This document shows positions 1 through 7,100 of a stretch of DNA of 7,647 bases, one piece after another. The translations under genes and the position numbers were made by a program. This stretch comes from an uncultured Ruminococcus sp. (GTDB taxonomy: Bacteria; Bacillota; Clostridia; Oscillospirales; Acutalibacteraceae). Where the stretch lies: the NCBI GenBank assembly GCA_902773155.1, contig CACYDK010000201.1:1-7647 (forward strand), written 5' to 3'. Each line of letters starts with the position of its first letter. The first letter of the stretch is position 1. The notes under the pieces were generated by a model, which ran no database searches, was not told the origin of the DNA, and saw only the letters and a program-made list of their open reading frames with translations.

Positions 1-1456
1 CAATGTCGTTGTCGGGATAGTGCTCGAGAAGCTTCTTAATATCCTCCTCGGCCTTTTGAATCTTTCCTGCGGCGACGTAATACTCGGGTCTGGAAACTCT
101 GAGTTCCTTTATACCCTTGTAGTTTTTTAGGCCGTGATCGAGCATCATTCCGGCGTTGTCGATATCCCCGTAGAAGTAGAATTTCTTGTATTCCGAGATC
201 GTATTTACGATATCGTCGTAGATTTCAAGTCTTTCCGAAAGCGCGTAGCCGTTGCTGAGGCGAAGGTTTATAAGCTTCTTTGCGCGGTTAAAGTCATTGC
301 AGTGGTAAAGGAGAATATAGACCGCGGTCTCGAGGGTGATGTCGTCTACGTCAGCGTATATATTCCACGACCTTACGCTGCTGTGAAGCTGGGCGTGGTA
401 ATACTCACCGTATATTTCGAAGAGCTTCTTGCGGCTTTTCTTGTCCTCGCCGCTCAGTACCTTCTCGAGGTCTATGTTGTTCTCGCGGACAAGCTTTTTT
501 ATTTTCAGTTCAATTGAGAAAATCAGAGCTCTGTAGTAATTGAGATTCCATTTATAGCTTCTGTAGCCCTCCTCGGTCTCGATCCTCTTTAGATTGAGTC
601 TGCGCTCGCGGAGCTTTGGAATATCTATAAACGGCTCGTAGTCCTTGAAATAATCCTCGTTAGGGATTCCGGTGTGAGTCATTTCGGCGTGAATACGCTT
701 GTCCTCGGGAAGAAGATAGTAGGTTTCACCGTAATGATATCTCATAGCCTCGATGTATTTCTTCGGCATTTTGAAGGTGTGACCCTCAAATTTTACGTCC
801 GTAAATTCGTCGTAGAATTCTCTGGGAATTACCGGGGAAGGACCTACAAAGCGGGCCGACGATGAAATATAGGTGTCAAAATTATCGTAATGGCGGTTGA
901 AAATTTTCTTTTCAAGGTAGGTCTGTACCTTTTCCTTGCCGACGATCTTCGCGATTCTGTTATAGCGTCTGTATCGTCTCATAATACCGTCGGTTTTCTT
1001 GCGGTAATGTCTGTATGATTCGTTGCAGAATTCGTCGTAGGCATAGAAACGCTCAATAGCTTTATTTTTTTCCTTTTCGTCCGCGGGAAGCTCCACCAGA
1101 CAGAATATGTCGATAAGCTGTCCGCAAAGGGGCTGCCAGAACGGAAAGCTCTGACTGATCCTTGAACATTCGAGATCTATATATCTTCCGAAAACGGACG
1201 GGTACTCGCGGTTTCTGCGGTTGTCGCAGAAAATCCTGGTTTTTCCGTCGAGCTCGGTTTTACAAGCCTCTACGAACTTGTTGTAGTTTGGCTCTGTCAT
1301 ACTGATATCAAGGTCGTTATCCCACGGAATAAAACCCTCGTGTCTCACTGCGCCGATAATGGTACCGAAGTCGAGTACATATTCGATATCGTGTTTCTTA
1401 CAGATCACGTCGATCTCCAAAAGCAATTTTAAGAGATGCGCTTGCGTAGGCGTCAT
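1..1456 (-). CDS. LicD-family protein, 3' end cut off by the window edge
   Basis: The gene reads leftward from ATG at 1456 and stays open to the window edge, giving 485 codons without a stop; the true C-terminus lies outside. Residues 30-53 carry the LicD signature: FGTIIGAVRHEGF, then IPWDNDLDISM. The GT pair and the D48-x-D50 acids fit the nucleotidyltransferase-fold active site. LicD proteins are known to transfer phosphocholine or related phospho-groups onto teichoic acid or surface glycans, acting in the cytoplasm or at the membrane face; the substrate here is unknown. No signal peptide or membrane segment is visible. Residues from about 290 on are helical and charged, and 458-483 resemble a TPR unit (A462-G464, A469, ending HYPDN), so this is a LicD domain with a repeat-like C-terminal extension. 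The start is supported by a GGAGGG site six bases upstream and an in-frame stop at 1483-1481. It is divergent from the nusB operon and probably unrelated in function. Family assignment is firm; the substrate is not. Confidence 0.88.
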   Translation of the reverse strand, partial: MTPTQAHLLKLLLEIDVICKKHDIEYVLDFGTIIGAVRHEGFIPWDNDLDISMTEPNYNKFVEACKTELDGKTRIFCDNRRNREYPSVFGRYIDLECSRISQSFPFWQPLCGQLIDIFCLVELPADEKEKNKAIERFYAYDEFCNESYRHYRKKTDGIMRRYRRYNRIAKIVGKEKVQTYLEKKIFNRHYDNFDTYISSSARFVGPSPVIPREFYDEFTDVKFEGHTFKMPKKYIEAMRYHYGETYYLLPEDKRIHAEMTHTGIPNEDYFKDYEPFIDIPKLRERRLNLKRIETEEGYRSYKWNLNYYRALIFSIELKIKKLVRENNIDLEKVLSGEDKKSRKKLFEIYGEYYHAQLHSSVRSWNIYADVDDITLETAVYILLYHCNDFNRAKKLINLRLSNGYALSERLEIYDDIVNTISEYKKFYFYGDIDNAGMMLDHGLKNYKGIKELRVSRPEYYVAAGKIQKAEEDIKKLLEHYPDNDI

Positions 1457-1462
1457 AGATAT

Positions 1463-1468
1463 CCCTCC
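1463..1468 (-). promoter_or_regulatory. Ribosome binding site of the LicD-family gene
   Basis: GGAGGG on the minus strand, six bases before the ATG at 1456. It is a strong Shine-Dalgarno match. It fixes the start of the LicD-family gene, because an in-frame stop lies only a few codons further upstream. Confidence 0.85.
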
Positions 1469-1485
1469 ACAATTTACTCGTTAGT

Positions 1486-1514
1486 ATTATACCAAATAAA
1501 AATGTATTTTTAAA
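1486..1514 (-). promoter_or_regulatory. Extended -10 sigma-A-type promoter for the LicD-family gene
   Basis: On the minus strand, TTTAAA (1514-1509) is followed by a 17-base spacer and a perfect TATAAT (1491-1486) preceded by TGG, which makes an extended -10 element. Transcription would start near 1480-1478, giving a leader of a little over 20 bases that holds the GGAGGG ribosome site. The -35 matches the TTGACA consensus at four of six bases. This is a pattern match only, but spacing and position are ideal. Confidence 0.75.
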
Positions 1515-1519
1515 CCTAT

Positions 1520-1548
1520 TCGGGGTTACAATGTTGTAAAAAACCCGA
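1520..1548. repeat. Inverted repeat between the two divergent promoters (possible operator)
   Basis: The core TTACAATGTTGTAA (1526-1539) is a perfect palindrome of two six-base arms around TG. It is flanked by TCGGG (1520-1524) and CCCGA (1544-1548), which also pair, with an asymmetric internal loop of one G against four A. The element starts six bases upstream of the LicD -35 box and ends about 31 bases before the nusB -35 box. It lies outside both expected transcripts, so a role as a protein-binding site is more natural than an RNA hairpin. I do not recognise the regulator. Confidence 0.5.
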
Positions 1549-1579
1549 GCCTATATTATTACATTTCCGTATCTGTTTA

Positions 1580-1608
1580 TTTACTTTTAATACTTACTGT
1601 GATATACT
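1580..1608 (+). promoter_or_regulatory. Extended -10 sigma-A-type promoter for the nusB operon
   Basis: TTTACT (1580-1585), a 17-base spacer, then TATACT (1603-1608) preceded by TGA, which gives an extended -10. Transcription would begin near 1614-1616, leaving a leader of about 25 bases before the nusB ATG. Sequence around and upstream is AT-rich. No other convincing promoter was seen between the downstream genes, so this one probably drives all four. This is a pattern match, not shown by experiment. Confidence 0.7.
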
Positions 1609-1639
1609 CTAATATATTTAGACGAAAAGCAGGGTTATT

Positions 1640-2041
1640 ATGGATAATAAACTATCAAGATACAAGGCTAGGGAACAGGGTTTTTTACTCGTTTTTGAGA
1701 CGATGTTCAACGATTCGCCGCTTGAGGAGCTCCTCGAAAGCGCCGTCGAGAGCCGAGAGGTTTCTTTTGATCCCTATGCGGTAAAGATTGCCGAAAACGT
1801 GCTTAAGGAAACCGAATATCTCGACAGCGTGATTGAAGCTCATCTTAAAAAGGGCTGGACGGTAAACCGTATTTCAAAGGTGAGTCTCGCAATATTAAGA
1901 CTCGCTGTGTATGAGATGCGCTTTGAGGACAAGGTTCCTGACAGCGTGGCGATAAACGAGGCTGTTGAGCTCGCTAAAAAATACACGGTCGATGAGAGTA
2001 AATTTATCAACGGCGTGCTCGGCGCTATATCGAGGAAATAA
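1640..2041 (+). CDS. nusB: Transcription antitermination factor NusB
   Basis: A 133-residue protein, the usual length for NusB. With NusE (ribosomal protein S10) the family binds boxA RNA and supports antitermination and processing of rRNA transcripts in the cytoplasm. The N-terminal helix SRYKAREQGFLLVFE (6-20) matches the family's R-x-x-A-R-E start. The C-terminal half carries the signature segments WTVNRISKVSLAILRLAVYE (73-92) and AINEAVELAKKY (104-115), then FINGVLGAI (122-130). The start is the first ATG after an in-frame stop at 1619-1621, with CAGGG at 1630-1634 as a modest ribosome site. It is the first gene of the cluster, about 25 bases after a predicted promoter. Its TAA overlaps the ATG of the next gene by one base (TAATG), which implies coupled translation. 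Confidence 0.96.
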   Translation: MDNKLSRYKAREQGFLLVFETMFNDSPLEELLESAVESREVSFDPYAVKIAENVLKETEYLDSVIEAHLKKGWTVNRISKVSLAILRLAVYEMRFEDKVPDSVAINEAVELAKKYTVDESKFINGVLGAISRK

Positions 2042-3000
2042 TGTACGTACTCGGTATCGACACCAGCAACTACACTACCTCAGCGGCGCTTATTTCCGAT
2101 GACTCGAGGGTTATTCAGCGCAAGCAGCTTTTGCCTGTAAAAAAGGGAAGCGTAGGGCTTCGGCAGAGCGACGCGGTATTCCACCATACCCGGCAGCTTC
2201 ACACGCTATATAAAGACCTCGTAAGCGGTATAGATACCGCCGAAATCAAAGCGGTCGGTGTATCGACGCGTCCCAGAGCCGTTGAAGGCTCGTATATGCC
2301 CTGTTTTACCGTGGGAAGCTCCGCGGCCGAAATAATAGCCGATACCCTGCGCGTTCCGCTGTACGGCTTTTCGCATCAGGAGGGGCATATCGCCGCCGCG
2401 ATCCACAGCTCGGGCGCCGAAGATCTCTTCGATCGTGAGTTTATTGCCTTTCACGTGAGCGGAGGAACGACCGAAGGAGTCCTTTGTACGCCAGAGGGCT
2501 TCGGCTTTAGAACCGAGATCATCGCTAAAACCTTAGATTTGAACGCCGGTCAGGCTATCGACAGGGTCGGCGTTATGCTGGGACTCGGCTTTCCCTGCGG
2601 AAAAGAGCTCGAAAAGCTCGCGCTTCGTTTTGACGGCGAGGTTAAGGTCAGGCCTACCCTAAAGGGGGAGGATTGCTGCTTGAGCGGGCTCGAAAATATT
2701 TGTCGTGATATGTACGATAATAATTCTGAAAAAGAAAAAATCGCCTATTTTTGCATAAAATATATTGAAACAACTCTTGCCGGAATGACAGAAAAGCTTA
2801 TCGAAAAATACGGAAGGCTTCCTCTGCTTTTCGCCGGCGGAGTTATGTCGAATTCTATGATACGCGAGAGCTTCCAAAACCGATTCAACGCTTATTTTGC
2901 CGAGCCCGAGTTTTCCGCCGACAACGCGGCCGGAATAGCAAAGCTGGCAATGAGAGAATATACCAAACGATATGCAGACTCCACAGATTCCAAAACCTAA
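2041..3000 (+). CDS. TsaD/Kae1-like (peptidase M22-type) paralog of unknown function
   Basis: A 319-residue member of the TsaD/Kae1/Gcp superfamily (ASKHA ATPase fold). Visible motifs are the phosphate motif GIDTSNYTTSAAL (5-17), HQEGH with H112 and H116, VSGGTT (139-144), LNAGQAIDRVGVMLGLGFP near 170-190, AGGVMSNS (265-272) and SADNAAGIA with D294. H112, H116 and D294 line up with the metal ligands of true TsaD, which makes the tRNA modification t6A. It differs from TsaD in key loops: the usual GPGL segment is replaced by TRPRAVEGSYMPCF, VSGGHT has become VSGGTT, and the N-terminal substrate region reads FHHTRQLH (47-54). It also lacks some 15-20 residues of typical TsaD length. These differences suggest a paralog rather than the cell's t6A synthase, so I give no symbol. 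The name O-sialoglycoprotein endopeptidase often attached to such genes is historical and unsupported. GAGG at 2032-2035 inside the end of nusB serves as the ribosome site. The 3' end overlaps xseA by 29 bases. Confidence 0.85.
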   Translation: MYVLGIDTSNYTTSAALISDDSRVIQRKQLLPVKKGSVGLRQSDAVFHHTRQLHTLYKDLVSGIDTAEIKAVGVSTRPRAVEGSYMPCFTVGSSAAEIIADTLRVPLYGFSHQEGHIAAAIHSSGAEDLFDREFIAFHVSGGTTEGVLCTPEGFGFRTEIIAKTLDLNAGQAIDRVGVMLGLGFPCGKELEKLALRFDGEVKVRPTLKGEDCCLSGLENICRDMYDNNSEKEKIAYFCIKYIETTLAGMTEKLIEKYGRLPLLFAGGVMSNSMIRESFQNRFNAYFAEPEFSADNAAGIAKLAMREYTKRYADSTDSKT

Positions 3001-4186
3001 TATACTTACAATTTCACAGCTGAATTTTTACGTAAAATCCCGGCTCGACGGTGATCCGCTTCTTTCCTCTGTTTTTGTTACCGGAGAGATCAGCAATCTT
3101 AAGGATCATTACAGCAGCGGCCATATTTACTTCAGCCTCAAGGATAAGGGCGCGGTGATCAACTCCGTTATGTTCCGCTTTAACGCGGTAAACCTGCGCT
3201 TTAAGCCCGAGGAGGGAATGAAGGTTATCGCTCGCGGAAGGGTTTCGCTTTATGAACAAAACGGCAGCTACCAGCTTTACGTCGAGGATATGTTCCCCGA
3301 CGGTATCGGCGCGCTCACTCAGGCCTTTGAGCAGCTCAAGCGTAAGCTCGAGAAGGAGGGGCTTTTTGATAAAGCCCGAAAAAAACCTGTTCCGAGATTC
3401 CCCGAAACTGTCGGAGTTATTACTTCACCTACGGGAGCGGCTGTTCAGGATATCAGAAACATCCTGACCCGCAGATTCCCCGGTGTAAATATCGTCTTGG
3501 CGCCGGTTCTTGTTCAGGGAGAAGGCGCTCCGGCTCAGCTTGTCCGCGCTGTAAAGCTGTTTAACGAGCACGACGCCGCCGATGTCATAATAATAGGACG
3601 AGGCGGAGGCTCGATAGAGGATCTGTGGGCATTTAACAGCGAGGAGCTTGCTTACGCTATTTATGATTCCCACATTCCCGTTGTTTCCGCCGTCGGACAT
3701 GAGACAGATTTTACTATTTGTGATTTTGTGAGCGACCTTAGGGCTCCTACGCCTTCGGCCGCCGCGGAGCTTTGCGTCCCGGACAGCCGGGAGCTTAAGA
3801 ATTATTATTTGTCCCAGCGTCAGTATTTGAGCTCTCTTATGGACTCGAGGCTCATAAAGGCCGAATCCTCATTGAACTCCAAAAGATCGCGGATAGCGAG
3901 GGTTTCGCCTGACAGAAATATACGTTTGTACGAGCAGAGGCTTGAGGCGCTTAAAAAAACCGCCGAAACTGCCGTGAACAACAGATTCGATTTTTCTTCT
4001 CAGCATATAAAGAACCTCGGCGATAAGCTCATAAGCCTAAATCCCTTTTCCGTCCTGCAAAGGGGCTACAGCTTCGCCGAAAAGGACGGTAAGATCGTCG
4101 CTTCCGTAAGTGATCTCAAGCCCGGCGACAGAGTTAAGCTCACGCTAAAGGACGGATATGTAAACACTGAAATTCTGGAGAACTGA
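2972..4186 (+). CDS. xseA: Exodeoxyribonuclease VII large subunit
   Basis: A 404-residue protein of typical XseA size. Exonuclease VII degrades single-stranded DNA from both ends to short oligonucleotides in recombination and repair; XseA is the catalytic subunit. The N-terminal OB-fold covers about 10-110 (ILTISQLNFYVKSRL, then VTGEISNLKDHYSSGHIYFS). The catalytic domain shows GVITSPTGAAVQD (148-160), GRGGGSIEDLW (209-219), and GHETDFT (242-248) followed by DLRAPTPSAAAE (255-266), the family's most conserved block. A charged, probably coiled-coil region follows, then the conserved LQRGYS and a C-terminal segment that normally holds XseB. The start lies inside the upstream gene, with only a weak GAGAG at 2952-2956, so translation is likely coupled; no better in-frame ATG is near and the N-terminus aligns with the family. 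No xseB follows: dnaE begins one base after the stop. Confidence 0.96.
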   Translation: MQTPQIPKPNILTISQLNFYVKSRLDGDPLLSSVFVTGEISNLKDHYSSGHIYFSLKDKGAVINSVMFRFNAVNLRFKPEEGMKVIARGRVSLYEQNGSYQLYVEDMFPDGIGALTQAFEQLKRKLEKEGLFDKARKKPVPRFPETVGVITSPTGAAVQDIRNILTRRFPGVNIVLAPVLVQGEGAPAQLVRAVKLFNEHDAADVIIIGRGGGSIEDLWAFNSEELAYAIYDSHIPVVSAVGHETDFTICDFVSDLRAPTPSAAAELCVPDSRELKNYYLSQRQYLSSLMDSRLIKAESSLNSKRSRIARVSPDRNIRLYEQRLEALKKTAETAVNNRFDFSSQHIKNLGDKLISLNPFSVLQRGYSFAEKDGKIVASVSDLKPGDRVKLTLKDGYVNTEILEN

Positions 4187-4187
4187 T

Positions 4188-7100
4188 ATGGCATTTACAC
4201 ATCTTCATGTTCACAGCGAGTACAGTCTCCTCGACGGAGCCTGTCGAATAAAAGAAATCGCGCAGTCGGCCGTGGACTTAGGGCAGACTGCGCTTGCTAT
4301 TACCGACCACGGCGTTATGTACGGCGCTGTGGATTTTTACCGTGCCTGTAAAAGCGCCGGTATCAAGCCGATTATCGGCTGCGAGGTTTATGTCGCTCCG
4401 CGCTCAAGATTTGATAAAACCTACGAGCTCGACCGCGATTATTATCATATGATACTTCTTTGTGAGAATAATACCGGCTATCAAAACCTCATTAAGCTGG
4501 TGTCGTTGGGCTTTACCGAGGGGTTTTATAAGAAGCCCAGGATCGACGACGAGCTCCTTAAAAAGCACAGCGAAGGGCTAATCTGTCTATCTGCCTGCCT
4601 AGCGGGAGAAATACCTCAAAAGCTCCTTATTGGCGATTATAAGGGCGCTAAGGACAGGGCTCTGTTTTATCAGAAGCTTTTTGGAATAAAAAACTTTTTT
4701 ATCGAGCTGCAGGATCACGGAATCGAAGAGGAAAGGCGCATAGCTCCGTCCCTTATCCGTATTTCCGAGGAAATAAACGCTCCTCTCGTCGTTACCAACG
4801 ACGCTCATTATATCCGCCGGGAGGATTCTCGTACTCATAGTATTTTGCTGTGCATTCAAACCAACAAGACGATTAACGACGACGACCGAATGGAGTTCAA
4901 AACGGATGAATTCTATCTGAAATCCGAGGCCGAAATGCGGGAATTATTCCCCGATCACCCCGAGGCGTTTGATAACACTCAGCGGATTGCCGAACGATGT
5001 AATGTGGAATTTGAGTTTGGAGTGCGTAAGCTTCCGCATTTTGAGCTGCCGGAGGGCGTTGACCATTATAAATATTTTCGCGATGAGTGTTATAAAGGGC
5101 TTTACCGGCGCTATGGCGAAAAGCCGTCCTCTGAATTGACCGAAAGACTGGAATATGAGCTAAGCACGATCCATTCAATGGGCTTTGTCGATTATTACCT
5201 TATAGTAAACGATTTTGTGCAGTACGCCAAAAGCAGAGGTATTCCCGTAGGCCCCGGACGAGGCTCCGGAGCCGGTTCACTCTGCGCTTATTGTATCGGG
5301 ATCACAGACGTCGATCCTATAAAATATGATCTGCTGTTCGAGCGGTTCCTCAATCCCGAGCGTGTGAGTATGCCGGATTTCGACATAGATTTCTGTAAAG
5401 ACAGGCGCGGAGAGGTCATCGACTACGTAATAAGAAAGTACGGAGCAGATCGCGTCTCGCAGATCATCGCATTCGGCACGATGGCCGCCAGAGGCTCTAT
5501 CAGAGACGTCGGCCGCGTGCTCTCGATACCCTATAACGTAGTAGACCGTATCGCAAAGCTCGTGCCCTTCGATATCAATATGACCATCGAAAAGGCGATG
5601 AAGATATCTCCGGAGCTAAAAAATCTTTATGATACAGACCCTGACACAAGGAATATAATCGACATTGCAGTGAAGCTCGAGGGAATGCCGCGCCACGCGA
5701 CTATGCATGCCGCAGGAGTTGTGATTACCGAAAAGCCTGTTTCCGATTACGTTCCGCTCGCCTCGAACGACGGAAACACCGTGACCCAGTACACGATGAC
5801 GACCTTGGAGGAGCTGGGACTGTTGAAGATGGACTTTCTCGGTCTCAGAAATCTCACGGTGATCGACGACACGGTAAAGATGATAAGACAGGTGGAGCCG
5901 GGCTTTACTCTCGATGATCTCGGCGAGGACGACCGCGAGGTCTATAAGATGATGTCATCCGGAAACAGCGAGGGCGTGTTCCAGTTTGAATCCCAGGGTA
6001 TGCGCAACGTGCTTACCCAGCTTAGACCGGATTGCTTCGAGGATCTTATAGCTGTTATCTCTCTCTATCGTCCGGGTCCTATGGACAGCATACCCAGGTA
6101 TATCGACTGTCGCCACAACTCCTCTCATATCCGCTACAAGCATCCGCTGCTCGAGGATATCCTCAAGGTAACATACGGGTGTATCGTCTATCAGGAACAG
6201 GTAATGCAGATTTTCCGCAAGCTTGCCGGCTACTCTCTCGGCCGCGCCGATATCGTGCGCCGCGCTATGAGCAAAAAGAAGCACGACGTAATGGAGCGGG
6301 AGCGCAAGATCTTTATTGACGGACTCACGGACGAAAACGGGAAAGTCATGGTTGAGGGCTGCGCGAGACGGGGGATAGACCGCGCGACAGCCGCTTCGAT
6401 ATTTGACGAAATGGAGAGCTTCGCGTCCTACGCGTTCAATAAATCCCACGCGACTGCCTACGCGAAGGTCTCATATATAACCGCCTATTTAAAGTGCCAT
6501 TATCCCAAGCAGTATATGGCGGCTCTAATGTCGAGCGTGCTCGATAATCAGAACAAGCTTTCAGCGTATATCGACGAGTGCCACAATATGGGGATAGGTA
6601 TCCTGCCTCCCGACGTCAATTCCAGTATGTACGGCTTTACCGTTTCCGGCAGGAACATCCGCTACGGCCTGCTCGCGATCAAAAATCTGGGGAAGAGCTT
6701 TATAGACAGCATAATCCGCGGACGCGTTAATTCGCCGTATACCGGCTTCTATGATTTCTGCAAGCGACTCTACGGACGCAATATGAACAGTCGTGCTCTG
6801 GAGAGCCTGATAAAATGCGGCTCCCTTGACGGACTGGGGCTCAACCGCCGCCAGATGCTCAATATGAGCAAGTCGGTGCTTTCCGATTTGGAGTTTGAGA
6901 GCAAGAATAACTTAAGCGGTCAGATGTCGTTTTTTGATATGGGAGAGGCTAACGCGGCAGCAAATGAGCCCAATATTCCCGATCTGCCTGAATTTTCTAA
7001 AAACGAATTATTATTTATGGAGAACGAGGTCGCGGGAATGTACCTCAGCGGTCACCCCATTGATGAGTACGAGGATTACTCAAAAGCTGTAAAGGCCGAC

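Noticed and set aside
134..517. 127-codon plus-strand open frame at the left
   Set aside because: It is a shadow of the LicD-family gene, which is open on the minus strand for 485 codons with a clear signature, promoter and ribosome site.
1520..1548. Hairpin read as a transcription terminator (GC stem and run of T on the minus strand)
   Set aside because: Both flanking genes are transcribed away from this spot, the T run lies inside the stem-loop instead of after it, and the outer stem is only five pairs with an internal loop.
2041..3000. Naming the second operon gene tsaD
   Set aside because: The substrate loop and the VSGGHT motif differ from true TsaD, and its length is shorter; paralogy is more likely than orthology.
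5955..6449. 164-codon open frame on the minus strand inside dnaE
   Set aside because: It lies wholly antisense to the conserved polymerase core, has no recognisable motif, and is explained by codon bias of the real gene.
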